From: Clostridia bacterium
GTDB lineage: Bacteria > Bacillota > Clostridia > Oscillospirales > CAG-272
Length of the DNA: 64,000 nt
NCBI GenBank assembly: GCA_017613355.1
Contig: JAGAEA010000022.1
Location: 1-64,000 of the forward strand
Direction: 5' to 3'
The notes beneath the pieces were generated by a model. That model ran no database searches and was not told the DNA's origin. It saw nothing but the letters and a program-made list of their open reading frames with translations. Made by a program: the position numbers and the translations under genes. Shown piece by piece: positions 49,006 through 58,221 of the stretch (positions are counted from its first letter, which is position 1; each line of letters starts with the position of its first letter).

Positions 49006-50070
49006 CTAGTGAATCCAATCACTCAAATCAATCTTTAATGGAGTTTTGTTCTTTAGGTGAATAGCGCCAATCGCAATGCCAATTGAACTTAGGCTTATAG
49101 AAGATGCTCCTTTATTCCACATATCTGAAATAGGTTTTAAATCTGGATATTTATCAATTAAGTGTTCTGCGGCTTTCTTTTGTTCGACACAGTGTTCCTT
49201 ATAAAAAGAAATAATCCTATTTTTAACTGGTTCTGTTATATCAGTTCTAGCATTGACTTGTTTCAAAAACTCCGAATAACTATTTGCTTTGAATGTAAAT
49301 GTATCCGACCCATCAAAAGCAAAAACCTCAGGAAACCATTCATATAAACTCTTTCCATTAATCTGTTCCATTTTGAATAAGTTTGAAGAAAAAGGTATAT
49401 AAAAGGCTGAAGTATATTTGTTCCACAAGACATCACACAAAGGATTTGACATAACGCTTTTAATTGAACATCTTGTGAAATCTAAATGGCCAAGGTCTAA
49501 ATCATTTATTGAACTAACATTTTGACATAGTGGCAAAGCAAACAAAACCAGTATTTGATGAAGCCCGGAAAGAAACCTGGCGCCAGATACACCAACGTGG
49601 CCCATAAAGAATCTTAGAGCTAAAATATCCAATTGCTTATCAAGAAGAATGGGTGCTGTTTTTATAGCTTCACTCAATACTATTTGTCCTATTGTTGCTT
49701 CTTTGCAATTTACTCTTTCTGCAATCAATTCACCTAAGATATCTAAAAGCGACACACTTCCCGTCTTTATATAACCTTTTTCAGCTTCGACCAAATCAAA
49801 TTGCATAGATGGAGAAGATAGAGCTTCTTGTACTTTTTCTATTTTAGTGTCAAGTTGGTTTAGTTTATTGAATACAGATACGACAAACTCACCATCACGT
49901 TCAAGAGCAGTTTCCAAAGCCTTATTCTTATATTTTTCTAATTCACATCTAACAACTTCTTCGATATATGGTCTTAAACCTTCAAGAGTCAAAAGACCAA
50001 CATTGATTGTGCCTGCATTTTCAGTGACTGCAACTCCGTTATTGTTTTCTATTTCACTTTTGTTGGACAT
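49006..50070 (-). CDS. protein of unknown function, second gene of an overlapping pair
   Basis: The 354-residue protein begins MSNKSEIENNNGVAVTENAG and TINVG, then has a helical part (coiled-coil-like LDTKIEKVQEALSSP) and a mostly alpha domain with LSEAIKTAPILLDKQLDILALRFF. It may belong to the LPO_1073/Vpar_1526 family, but I am not sure. It starts inside the upstream 63-residue gene (17-base overlap), after AAGGTG. The early N-x-GVAV-x-x-N-x-G-x-x-x-V stretch also occurs at the end of that small protein. The pair stands between the FucNAc operon and galE in AT-rich DNA. A defence or signalling role is an inference. Confidence 0.7.
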   Translation of the reverse strand: MSNKSEIENNNGVAVTENAGTINVGLLTLEGLRPYIEEVVRCELEKYKNKALETALERDGEFVVSVFNKLNQLDTKIEKVQEALSSPSMQFDLVEAEKGYIKTGSVSLLDILGELIAERVNCKEATIGQIVLSEAIKTAPILLDKQLDILALRFFMGHVGVSGARFLSGLHQILVLFALPLCQNVSSINDLDLGHLDFTRCSIKSVMSNPLCDVLWNKYTSAFYIPFSSNLFKMEQINGKSLYEWFPEVFAFDGSDTFTFKANSYSEFLKQVNARTDITEPVKNRIISFYKEHCVEQKKAAEHLIDKYPDLKPISDMWNKGASSISLSSIGIAIGAIHLKNKTPLKIDLSDWIH

Positions 50071-50245
50071 GCATTTCACCTTCATTCACTCCAACTGCGA
50101 CACCAGAGTTATCTTTTATTTCCATATGAGACTTAATAAACTGGTCACATTTCTTTTTTGTTTTAAAGCTGAAGGCAAAAGATAGAATTGCCACCAATGT
50201 ACTTACACCGGCTATAATGATTGATATTATTTCATAAACTGTCAT
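50054..50245 (-). CDS. small membrane protein, first gene of an overlapping pair
   Basis: The 63-residue protein has one N-terminal membrane helix (VYEIISIIIAGVSTLVAILS), a basic cytoplasmic stretch KTKKKCDQ and a tail NSGVAVGVNEGEMHV. GGAGG stands a few bases before the ATG at 50245. Its tail has the same motif as the start of the next protein. Overlap by 17 bases implies coupled translation and possibly a complex at the membrane. Confidence 0.65.
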   Translation of the reverse strand: MTVYEIISIIIAGVSTLVAILSFAFSFKTKKKCDQFIKSHMEIKDNSGVAVGVNEGEMHVQQK

Positions 50246-50464
50246 TCTTATCTCCTCCTTCATTAGATTTCAAAACCACACCACTTCACAGCTATCGGCT
50301 TGCTATGGCCTGAAGTGCTTTCTGGTTGTTCTTCCTTGCTTGCCGTTGATACCTAACCACTCACCAGGTTCCGATGAGGTTGCTAGGCATTTCCATCTTT
50401 TCAGCAAAACCGCAGTTCAAAACCCGAGTCCGCTGATGCTCCTTCTTCGATTGGGGGCGGGGTG
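50246..50464. other. spacer upstream of the two-gene cassette
   Basis: On the minus strand one frame reads LATSSEPGEWLGINGKQGRT then TRKHFRP and stop, without a start, and looks like a coding fragment of an unknown gene. I cannot name it. A leader or promoter role for the downstream pair is possible; no clear -10/-35 stands out. Confidence 0.4.
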
Positions 50465-51490
50465 TTATTCTTTGCTATATCCGTAAGGATTTTTAACTTG
50501 CCAATTCCAAGAGTCCCTAGCGCAGTCCTCGTATGTATATTCAGCTTTCCAGCCTAAAATCTTGTTGGCTTTTTCAACCGATGCAAAAGATAGAGGAACA
50601 TCACCAGGTCTGATATCCGTAATTTGGTAAGGAATCTTCTTCCCCGACACTTTTTCGAAAGCAGCGACCAATTGCAAAACGGTCGTTCCCTTTCCTGTGC
50701 CCAAATTGAAGACATCAAATTTCACATCTGTGTTATTCAAATAATTTAGCGCGGCAAGATGGCCTTTTGCGAGATCAACAACGTGAATATAATCCCTTAA
50801 TCCGGTTCCATCGACAGTATCGTATGAATTGCCATAGACCTTCAAATAAGGAAGTTGCCCAAGCAAAACTTTCGTGATGTAAGGCACCAAGTTATTAGGA
50901 ATGGATTGTCCATCATCCTCGCCAATCAAACCAGATGGATGTGCGCCAACCAGGTTGAAGTATCTAAGCGCAATAAACTTGAAATCCTTTCTTTGGCTAG
51001 CGAAATCCTTCAAAAGCAATTCAATAAGATATTTGCTCAAGCCATAAGGAGAGCAAACCTTACCAACCAAATCTATTTCATAATCAGGCACTTCTTCTGG
51101 GGTACCATAAACCGTAGCACTGCTGGAAAACACTAATTTATAAACATTATGCTTTTCCATAGCGTTCAGAAGATTAAACGTGGAAATGATGTTTGTATTC
51201 AAGTATTTGCCAGGTTCGAGTATAGATTCAGCACCGCTCTTTAAACCTGCGAAATGGATGATTGAATCTATTTTATTCTCACTGAAAACTCTTTCAACAA
51301 GTTCAACATCCAACAAGTCACCCTTATAAAACTTTGGCGTTTTGCCTGTGATTGCAGTAATTCTTTCAAGAACCTCAATCCTTGAATTGCACAGATTGTC
51401 AACGATGACGACATCCTCGCCAACATTTAATAATTCTACCACAGTGTGGGAACCGATAAACCCAGTTCCGCCTGTAACTAATACGCTCAT
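50465..51490 (-). CDS. galE: UDP-glucose 4-epimerase
   Basis: The 341-residue SDR interconverts UDP-glucose and UDP-galactose (or the GlcNAc forms). Marks are MSVLVTGGTGFIGSHTVVEL, VDNLCNSR, HFAGLKSGAESI, SSSATVYG, YGLSKYLIELLLKDF with the catalytic Tyr and Lys, RYFNLVGAHPSGLIGED and RDYIHVVDLAKGH. Full length. It supplies galactose or GalNAc for the capsule, and is the nearest gene to the two-gene cassette. Confidence 0.96.
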   Translation of the reverse strand: MSVLVTGGTGFIGSHTVVELLNVGEDVVIVDNLCNSRIEVLERITAITGKTPKFYKGDLLDVELVERVFSENKIDSIIHFAGLKSGAESILEPGKYLNTNIISTFNLLNAMEKHNVYKLVFSSSATVYGTPEEVPDYEIDLVGKVCSPYGLSKYLIELLLKDFASQRKDFKFIALRYFNLVGAHPSGLIGEDDGQSIPNNLVPYITKVLLGQLPYLKVYGNSYDTVDGTGLRDYIHVVDLAKGHLAALNYLNNTDVKFDVFNLGTGKGTTVLQLVAAFEKVSGKKIPYQITDIRPGDVPLSFASVEKANKILGWKAEYTYEDCARDSWNWQVKNPYGYSKE

Positions 51491-51570
51491 TTTATATTCC
51501 TCCTGGTATCACAAAACATTATTTGTTAAAACATCGACGATTGTTGGTTTTAAGCAACCATCAAATCTAA

Positions 51571-52380
51571 TTATCTATCAATATATAAATTCCCAGAGCC
51601 GCCCGTAACATAAAATGTCTCTCCAACAACCAAATCAGAAATACTTGAGCATAATAAAACCGCCCAATTCGCAATTTCTTGTGCGGTGGCCATTCTTTTA
51701 GAAGGATTCTCCTCGCAAAAAATGTCATTATTATCTCTTCCGAGCATTTTTGTAGCAACTGGTCCAGGGCCTAATCCGTTCACAACAATTCCATAAGGAA
51801 TTAATCTTTGTGCAGAACCTTTAATCAAACTCTCTACAGCATTCTTCGATATTTCATATGGTGTAACTCCATTTTTTAGCGCACTAGCAGAACTTATATT
51901 CAATATGTGGCCTTTTATTGCATGAGATTTCATTAAATTCCCTACACATTGATTAACGAAAAACATCCCTTTGAGGTTCACAGAGATTACGTCATCGAAA
52001 TCCTTTTCGGTAATTTCAAAAAAATTAGATGGGCCGTGTATGCCCGCTGCATATACAACTATATCGATATTATAATCATGCGATGAATAAATGTGATCTA
52101 GTGAATGAAGCATAGATGTGATATGGTTGCAATCAATCTCATAAAACTCACAATTGTTCAATTGGGCATAAGCCTTTTCCAATTTTTCCTTATTCGTCCC
52201 AGTAATCATTATATTACAATCCGATTTTTGAAAAGCTTTTGCAATTTCAAATCCAATGCCACCACATCCACCAATTATTAATGCTCGATGCCCAGAAAGA
52301 AGATTAGTCATTAATACCGGAGTATTAATTGCTCTAAGCTCGACTTTTTTGAATCTTTTTAAAAACGACTTAATGCTCAT
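51571..52380 (-). CDS. SDR oxidoreductase coupled to the MenD-like gene
   Basis: The 269-residue protein is a classical short-chain dehydrogenase: RALIIGGCGGIGFEIAKAF (dinucleotide loop), VVYAAGIHGPSNF, SVNLKGMFF, ISSASAL, then YEISKNAVESL with the Tyr and Lys, and VGETFYVTGGSG near the end. Its start overlaps the stop of the MenD-like gene (ATGA), so the two enzymes are probably made in equal amounts and act in sequence. The substrate may be a keto-acid or keto-sugar made by the ThDP enzyme. Confidence 0.88.
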   Translation of the reverse strand: MSIKSFLKRFKKVELRAINTPVLMTNLLSGHRALIIGGCGGIGFEIAKAFQKSDCNIMITGTNKEKLEKAYAQLNNCEFYEIDCNHITSMLHSLDHIYSSHDYNIDIVVYAAGIHGPSNFFEITEKDFDDVISVNLKGMFFVNQCVGNLMKSHAIKGHILNISSASALKNGVTPYEISKNAVESLIKGSAQRLIPYGIVVNGLGPGPVATKMLGRDNNDIFCEENPSKRMATAQEIANWAVLLCSSISDLVVGETFYVTGGSGNLYIDR

Positions 52381-54128
52381 TTTTTAAACCCCTTCAAAAA
52401 AGATAGTATTTTTTTAATTCTTTCTTTTTGTTTAGAACTAAATAGTTTAGAGAGCGAGTTCACAACAGGATTACCAACTTGATTTCTATTTTGATTGTAG
52501 AATTTATTAGTGTTGTTTGCTTCGAATTCCATATCGGTAAAGACTTCTAAAAACATCGGTTTGTCACTTTCGTGTGAAAACTTTTCTATAGCGTTATCAA
52601 ACTCTTCTTTGCAAGTGGCAAAATAATAATCATAGCCCAATGAAACAACCCACCCAGCCGCAATCTTTGAATGCTTTGCTGAAATATAATCATTTATTTC
52701 AGGAATTTTCTCTTTGCCAACAAAAAAATGGAATTCCCCACCGCCTCCATTATTAATTAATATAATTCTCACATTCTTTGAAATGTTCCTTAAACCGGCG
52801 GCATTCATATCGTAAAAAAAGCTCAAATCACCAATCAACAAATACGCCAATTCGTTTGTTGATGCCGCCTGGCCAGCAAAAGTCGAAAGGCATCCATCTA
52901 TTCCTAAAGCGCCAACGTTGCTATATGCCATAACGTTATTATTTAAGTTGAAGAACTGCATGACTCTCGTACTATTTAGAATAGCAGTATGCAAAACAGA
53001 ATTCTCAGGAACGATTTGCGATAGTCCTTTTGCAACATAAAGATTTGAAAACTCAAATTCTGGCAGAATAAACTTGTCTATTTGCGATTTCCAGAGGTTG
53101 TAATAAAGCATATCGTTTTTGTCGTTCTTTTCTAGGGACATTAGACCATCGAAGAATTCAGCAACGCTGCACTCATAAATGCGCGTTAAACATTTATATG
53201 CATCACGAACATTTCCATTTTCCGATATTAGCCAGTTACAAATACTTTTATACCCATTTCTCAAAAATGGTTTTAATCCATACGCTGCTAAGTTGTTGCC
53301 AATAGAAATCACTAGATCCGGAAGAAGGTTTGAAGACAAACGCGTTTCAGTAAGTGGATAGGTATTTATGCATCCTTCACAATTTATATTTGACAAAGTC
53401 TCGATTGAAAAAAAGCATTTATATCTGTTAAAAAACTTTTCAAAATTAGATATCATCTTTTTGTCAAAGTTAACATTTTGACCAACAACAACCATAATTC
53501 TTTTATAACCAACTAAGTTTTCATGAATTGAGTTAAAGTCAATTTTTGAGAACGAAATTAGATCAATTTTTCTTTCAGTAGGCAATTTTTCGCAATCGTA
53601 AATATCGTATCTTTGTGTAATTGGAACATTTATGTGACACGGGCCACTACCGTGATGATCGAGTTCAAGAAGGGCCTCGTTAATAAGTCTATTACATAAC
53701 CACTCATCCTCTTCATCTTTTATAACAGGCAGAGATACAGATTTCTTAACAACGCCATCAAACACTTTTGTTTGTTCAATTTTTTGTGTTTCTAATTGAT
53801 TTTGATAATATGGATTTTTATCGCATGTTATAGCAAGAACGGGCCTACTTTGGTACCATGCCTCTGTAATACCTGGCAAATAATTACAAACAGCAGTGCC
53901 AGATGTACAAATGCATGCAACCACACATTGTTTCTGCAGCGAAACACCTAGAGCGAAGTATGCAGCGCTTCTTTCATCAACTACTGAATAACAGTTAAAA
54001 AAGGGATCTTTTTCTATAGAATGAATTAAGGGAATATCACTTCCACCTGGAGAAATGACTATTTCTTTAATGTCATTTTGTTTCAACAAAGATACCAAAA
54101 TTTGAATGCTCCTAATATTGCTATACAT
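52377..54128 (-). CDS. MenD-like thiamine diphosphate-dependent synthase
   Basis: The 583-residue protein has the three-domain layout of ThDP enzymes and is closest to MenD (SEPHCHC synthase): EIVISPGGSDIPLIHSIE at the start, DERSAAYFALGVSLQ with the catalytic Glu, and GDLSFFYDMNAAGL ... ILINNGGGGEFHFF as the ThDP-Mg motif. The usual SPGSRS-type arginine loop is changed to SPGGSD. No other menaquinone gene is near; instead it sits in a capsule locus, overlapping an SDR gene. It thus probably decarboxylates a 2-keto acid and transfers the aldehyde to an acceptor for an unusual sugar or substituent. Confidence 0.85.
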   Translation of the reverse strand: MYSNIRSIQILVSLLKQNDIKEIVISPGGSDIPLIHSIEKDPFFNCYSVVDERSAAYFALGVSLQKQCVVACICTSGTAVCNYLPGITEAWYQSRPVLAITCDKNPYYQNQLETQKIEQTKVFDGVVKKSVSLPVIKDEEDEWLCNRLINEALLELDHHGSGPCHINVPITQRYDIYDCEKLPTERKIDLISFSKIDFNSIHENLVGYKRIMVVVGQNVNFDKKMISNFEKFFNRYKCFFSIETLSNINCEGCINTYPLTETRLSSNLLPDLVISIGNNLAAYGLKPFLRNGYKSICNWLISENGNVRDAYKCLTRIYECSVAEFFDGLMSLEKNDKNDMLYYNLWKSQIDKFILPEFEFSNLYVAKGLSQIVPENSVLHTAILNSTRVMQFFNLNNNVMAYSNVGALGIDGCLSTFAGQAASTNELAYLLIGDLSFFYDMNAAGLRNISKNVRIILINNGGGGEFHFFVGKEKIPEINDYISAKHSKIAAGWVVSLGYDYYFATCKEEFDNAIEKFSHESDKPMFLEVFTDMEFEANNTNKFYNQNRNQVGNPVVNSLSKLFSSKQKERIKKILSFLKGFKK

Positions 54129-54129
54129 A

Positions 54130-55665
54130 CTAATTCTTCTCCTTTTTCCTAAAGAACCTCTTGAATATATTTACAAAGAACAAATAATCATCGTTTTTTA
54201 TGTTAAATAAAGTAAATAAAACGATAAAAACTGTCAAAATTATCACTGCTTTGATGCAAAAATATAACAAACCATTTGGGATAAAACTAATTGCTAATAA
54301 AGAAAGAGAAAAACCTAAGACGGAAATCATGAAATGTTTTAATTGTTTGAACCAATATAGGCATACTTTTTTATTAAAGCACTTTTTGAATAGTATTATG
54401 GGCTCGATTATGAAGCTTGTCATTAAGAGACTAACGGCAGTAGCCAAAAGAATACCAAAAGTACCCCATAATATTCCTAATACGATGGATAAAAATAGGT
54501 TAAGGAGCGCTCTAAATATAATCAGCAATTGAACTTCTTTAAATAAGCCGTTAGCTTCTCTATACATCCATATTGGCGTTATAGCGGTTGTAATATAGAA
54601 ATTAATTGAAATCATCCAAACCGTATAATTATCTAAAACATAAACACTCCCTAGCCAATAAGAAATAAGATTGTTGAACAATAATATAAATCCTGTTCCA
54701 CCAACGGAGCCTATAAAATGGTAAAAGAGCAGAAAACTGTTGAACAATTTGTATTGTTTTTCAGCATCCCCTTTAGCATTTAAATTACCTATACCAGATA
54801 CTAATGACACAGTAATAATAACAAGAAACGAGTTTACGGCGCTAATTATTGATAAATAATTCGAGTACAACCCCACTGCGGCTGTGCTCACAAGTACAGA
54901 TATTAGAATATTATCTGTATTATTAATTGCAACCGTACATATTTTGTAGATAAAAGTGGCTGATATCCTTTTATAAATTGGTTTTTTATCAAATGAAACG
55001 GTTTCTTGCTCTATCAGAACATCTTTATGTAATTTGTTACAAGCAAAATTAAGTAATAGATTTCCAGCAATAGTAACAATGACGATAGAATAAAGATAGA
55101 ATAAATAGTTTCTCGTCAGTGTCAAAACAACAATACAAACGATTTGCAAAGCCAATTTTGTTATCAGTGCTATTATTCTAGACACCCTTTGTTGCTGATA
55201 GGCTGACAGCAAAGCGTTCTTGTGAGCAACAAAATAACTAAGGACAGTGTTCAACACAAAAATAAGAAAATAATACTGTAATTCCCCTATGGCAATATTG
55301 CTATTAACTAAATATTTTAAAAAAGGCAGTAATGCAACGCCAATCAGAAAAATTATAATGGCTAAAAATATATATATTTTCTTGAAAAATTTTAGAAGGG
55401 AATGAATTAATGGCTTATTATCATCGGCAACCGGTTTATATAACGAAAATAACACCGCGGTATCTAGCCCCAGTTCCGCTAGAGATAATACGGTTAAAAG
55501 ATTACCAAATAGACCATCAATGCCAAGATAGTCTATGCTAAGATACCTTAGAAAAATCTTCCTACCGATAAATGTTGTAATCAGAATTCCTATTTGGCAA
55601 AAATATCCGATCACAATATTTAAGACAGCATTCTTAGAACGCGAATCATTTTTATTACTTAACAT
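54130..55665 (-). CDS. Wzx-type polysaccharide flippase
   Basis: The 511-residue membrane protein has about 12-14 hydrophobic segments and the MOP/PST family character: NIVIGYFCQIGILITTFIGR, FLRYLSIDYLGIDGLFGNLL near the start. It should move undecaprenyl-linked repeat units across the membrane. It ends one base before the MenD-like gene and overlaps the pyruvyl transferase gene by 11 bases. Confidence 0.9.
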   Translation of the reverse strand: MLSNKNDSRSKNAVLNIVIGYFCQIGILITTFIGRKIFLRYLSIDYLGIDGLFGNLLTVLSLAELGLDTAVLFSLYKPVADDNKPLIHSLLKFFKKIYIFLAIIIFLIGVALLPFLKYLVNSNIAIGELQYYFLIFVLNTVLSYFVAHKNALLSAYQQQRVSRIIALITKLALQIVCIVVLTLTRNYLFYLYSIVIVTIAGNLLLNFACNKLHKDVLIEQETVSFDKKPIYKRISATFIYKICTVAINNTDNILISVLVSTAAVGLYSNYLSIISAVNSFLVIITVSLVSGIGNLNAKGDAEKQYKLFNSFLLFYHFIGSVGGTGFILLFNNLISYWLGSVYVLDNYTVWMISINFYITTAITPIWMYREANGLFKEVQLLIIFRALLNLFLSIVLGILWGTFGILLATAVSLLMTSFIIEPIILFKKCFNKKVCLYWFKQLKHFMISVLGFSLSLLAISFIPNGLLYFCIKAVIILTVFIVLFTLFNIKNDDYLFFVNIFKRFFRKKEKN

Positions 55666-56773
55666 TGTTAGCTAAACCTTTATTAAAATAATCCGCTAAT
55701 TTGTCGTAATATTTTTTTTCAAAATAATTATCAATAGCGCAACTGTAGCTGTTGTAATAAAGTTTATGAATTAACTCAAAAGCAGAGTTTAAATCTTCTG
55801 CAACAAACACATATTCATCTAGCACGCCTTTAAACCAGTCAGCGCCAGTAATAACTTTATGATCTGTTGTTTTTAATATAACGACCGGGGTATTTGCAGC
55901 CAAAGCGAAGATTGTACCGTGGTAACGATCGGTAACAATAAGTTTATAATTGGAATAATTTGAAATTTCATCTAGAATATGCTGTTCGGCATTGAAATTA
56001 ATACGAGCTATTCTTTTAGTAGTATCAGTTCTTTCAATTCTATCAGTGATGCTTTTGCATTTAGAGATTAATAATTCGAGTTCGCTATCAGGATAGAATT
56101 TTTCTGTGTCATCTCTAAGGCAAAATAATATTCCTTCTCTTTTATTTGAAAACGTTAGGGTTCCAATAAGAGTAGTCACAATATCAGGAAACAACATAAC
56201 ATTAATATCAGGAAACATTTCTAATGCAGTATGATAAGAAATACTATCTCTTGCTAAAAATAAGAGATTCTTATCGGCATTAAGAATTGAAGCAGTTAGC
56301 ATTTTATTTTTTTCATTTTTAAAAAAAACGGTTTGTGGCATCATCAACTTTTTATTGTTGGGAAACTCCAAACAAATTGTTCTATGCATTAAATCAGCAT
56401 ACCCTCCTAAATCAGTTGTGGTATAACCACTTTGAAAAACAAAAAAATCATCATCTTTTATTAAATGTTTCAATTTTCTAATTATTGGAAACATAGTGTT
56501 AACGACAGCATTTGTTTCTATTTCAACGATTGGAATATTTATATAATGTTTTTTTAACCATTTTCTAATGCACACACCTTGAGCTTGGTCTCCTAAATTA
56601 TTGTGTACAGGAATGCCAAAATAAACTATTTTTTTTTCCTCGGAATCAATTCTCAAATGATTTAAATAATGCAAGGCTCTACAATATGTTTTAAAATTCC
56701 AATAAAGCTTTCTAATCCACAGTAACGGAAAGAAAAATTTTTTATTTTTTCTTATAAAATTTGATAAACTCAT
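55655..56773 (-). CDS. polysaccharide pyruvyl transferase family protein
   Basis: The 372-residue protein shows the pyruvyl transferase pattern VYFGIPVHNNLGDQAQGVCI, then FVFQSGYTTTDLGGYADLM, MPQTVFF, FLARDSISYHTALEMFPD and the final TDRYHGTIFALAANTPVV. Such enzymes add pyruvate ketals to sugars from phosphoenolpyruvate. The start at 56773 follows GGAG by 10 bases; it overlaps the glycosyltransferase upstream and the flippase downstream. Confidence 0.9.
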   Translation of the reverse strand: MSLSNFIRKNKKFFFPLLWIRKLYWNFKTYCRALHYLNHLRIDSEEKKIVYFGIPVHNNLGDQAQGVCIRKWLKKHYINIPIVEIETNAVVNTMFPIIRKLKHLIKDDDFFVFQSGYTTTDLGGYADLMHRTICLEFPNNKKLMMPQTVFFKNEKNKMLTASILNADKNLLFLARDSISYHTALEMFPDINVMLFPDIVTTLIGTLTFSNKREGILFCLRDDTEKFYPDSELELLISKCKSITDRIERTDTTKRIARINFNAEQHILDEISNYSNYKLIVTDRYHGTIFALAANTPVVILKTTDHKVITGADWFKGVLDEYVFVAEDLNSAFELIHKLYYNSYSCAIDNYFEKKYYDKLADYFNKGLANNVK

Positions 56774-57950
56774 TAGGCAATATCTCCTCATATGCTTTCA
56801 AATAGTCGTTTGCCATTTCAAACGGGCGTTTCACATGATAATCAACTTTTTTTCTTCCTTTGTTTGCCCACTTTTTGAGCGCATCAGCAAACATATCTAA
56901 ATCATAAGGTTCTACACATTCTCCCATATCAAAAGGGATAGTCTCTTTAATACCTCCCGAATTAAAACCAACAATATTCAAGCCACATGACGAAGCTTCT
57001 AAACACACTGTTGGATAATTCTCTCTGTAACTAGTCATCGCAAGACAATCAGCATTTGAATAGTAATTTGCTAATTCTTCTTTACTATCAATATGACCAA
57101 CAAAGTATAAATTTGGAATATTAATTTTCGCATACGACCCAACAACAACAAAATTATAATCAGGCATTCTCTTAGCCAATTCTATAATAAATCTTCCGCC
57201 TTTAATTGGGTGATCAAAATTAGGAGTAACGTGAAGAATTATTTTTTTGTTGCAATCTAAGTTAAATCTTTCTCTTATAATGCTACTTTCAATATATGAG
57301 AATGAAGAAACATCAATACCGTTCTTAATAGTTATACATTTGTGGTTTTTAAAAATTAGGGACTCTTCACATCTATTTGTAATCCATTTGGAACATCCAA
57401 CAACTAACAACGAATCAAAGCCCTTGATGGATTGGCGCATTTTTTCAAAGCAATACTTTGCGTCATCGCGAAAAACCTGAGAAATCAGCCCCTTTATTAC
57501 GGGACAATGATTGCACCCTGTTTTCCATTTATTACAATCCATTGCATGTTCACATCCGGCAGTGTGCATATTTTCTGCATGAATTGTAATAATAGTTTTT
57601 ATCTTATTCTTCTTAAGATAATTGATTAGTCTGTATGCATTTATATAATGAGCATTCAAACAATGTAAATGAACGATGTCTGGCGAGACTTTTTTGATCA
57701 TTTTAATGGCGTTTTTAGTGGAAAGAGGTGAAAAAGCCAAATCAACCCCAAATAAAAGAGATAAAAAACTATGTATTTTTGCCTCTAGCTCTGAACTGAT
57801 TTTGTAAACATTAGCCTCTTTTATTTTTTTGCCGCGTCCATATAAGACATATGAGGAGTAGCCCTTGCTAATGTAACAGTTATGCAAATCCGATACAATT
57901 TTGCCAGTGCTTCCTGTTTTATATACACTATTAATCTGCAGTATTTTCAT
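56742..57950 (-). CDS. glycosyltransferase, GT4 family
   Basis: The 402-residue GT-B enzyme begins MKILQINSVYKTGSTGKIV (donor-side loop), has HLHCLNAHYINAYRLI, IITIHAENMHTAGCEH and a C-terminal nucleotide-sugar part with ILHVTPNFDHPIKGGRFIIE and CLEASSCGLNIVGFNSGGI (E-x7-E region). It should add a sugar to the lipid-linked repeat unit. The cysteines in CEHAMDCNKWKTGCNHCP suggest a metal or disulfide site near residue 140. Confidence 0.92.
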   Translation of the reverse strand: MKILQINSVYKTGSTGKIVSDLHNCYISKGYSSYVLYGRGKKIKEANVYKISSELEAKIHSFLSLLFGVDLAFSPLSTKNAIKMIKKVSPDIVHLHCLNAHYINAYRLINYLKKNKIKTIITIHAENMHTAGCEHAMDCNKWKTGCNHCPVIKGLISQVFRDDAKYCFEKMRQSIKGFDSLLVVGCSKWITNRCEESLIFKNHKCITIKNGIDVSSFSYIESSIIRERFNLDCNKKIILHVTPNFDHPIKGGRFIIELAKRMPDYNFVVVGSYAKINIPNLYFVGHIDSKEELANYYSNADCLAMTSYRENYPTVCLEASSCGLNIVGFNSGGIKETIPFDMGECVEPYDLDMFADALKKWANKGRKKVDYHVKRPFEMANDYLKAYEEILPNEFIKFYKKK

Positions 57951-58221
57951 ATAATCTATAATTAATCATGGTGAATTTTATATTGCTAAACAAAAATCCA
58001 CTTATTCCTTTCATATCCTTCTAAAGCCCTGCTAATGCCTTGCGCCTAAAGATAACAGTACATCTATTAGCAAATATACATAACAAAATATACAAGGTGC
58101 TATAGTTCCCTATATATTTTTTCTGCATATAAAATAAAAAGCTAATAGCCTTTTCTCCAAGGTTCTTATAAATAATATTTCAAAATAACCGTCTTCGACT
58201 CAAACCGAAAAAGTATTTCAT

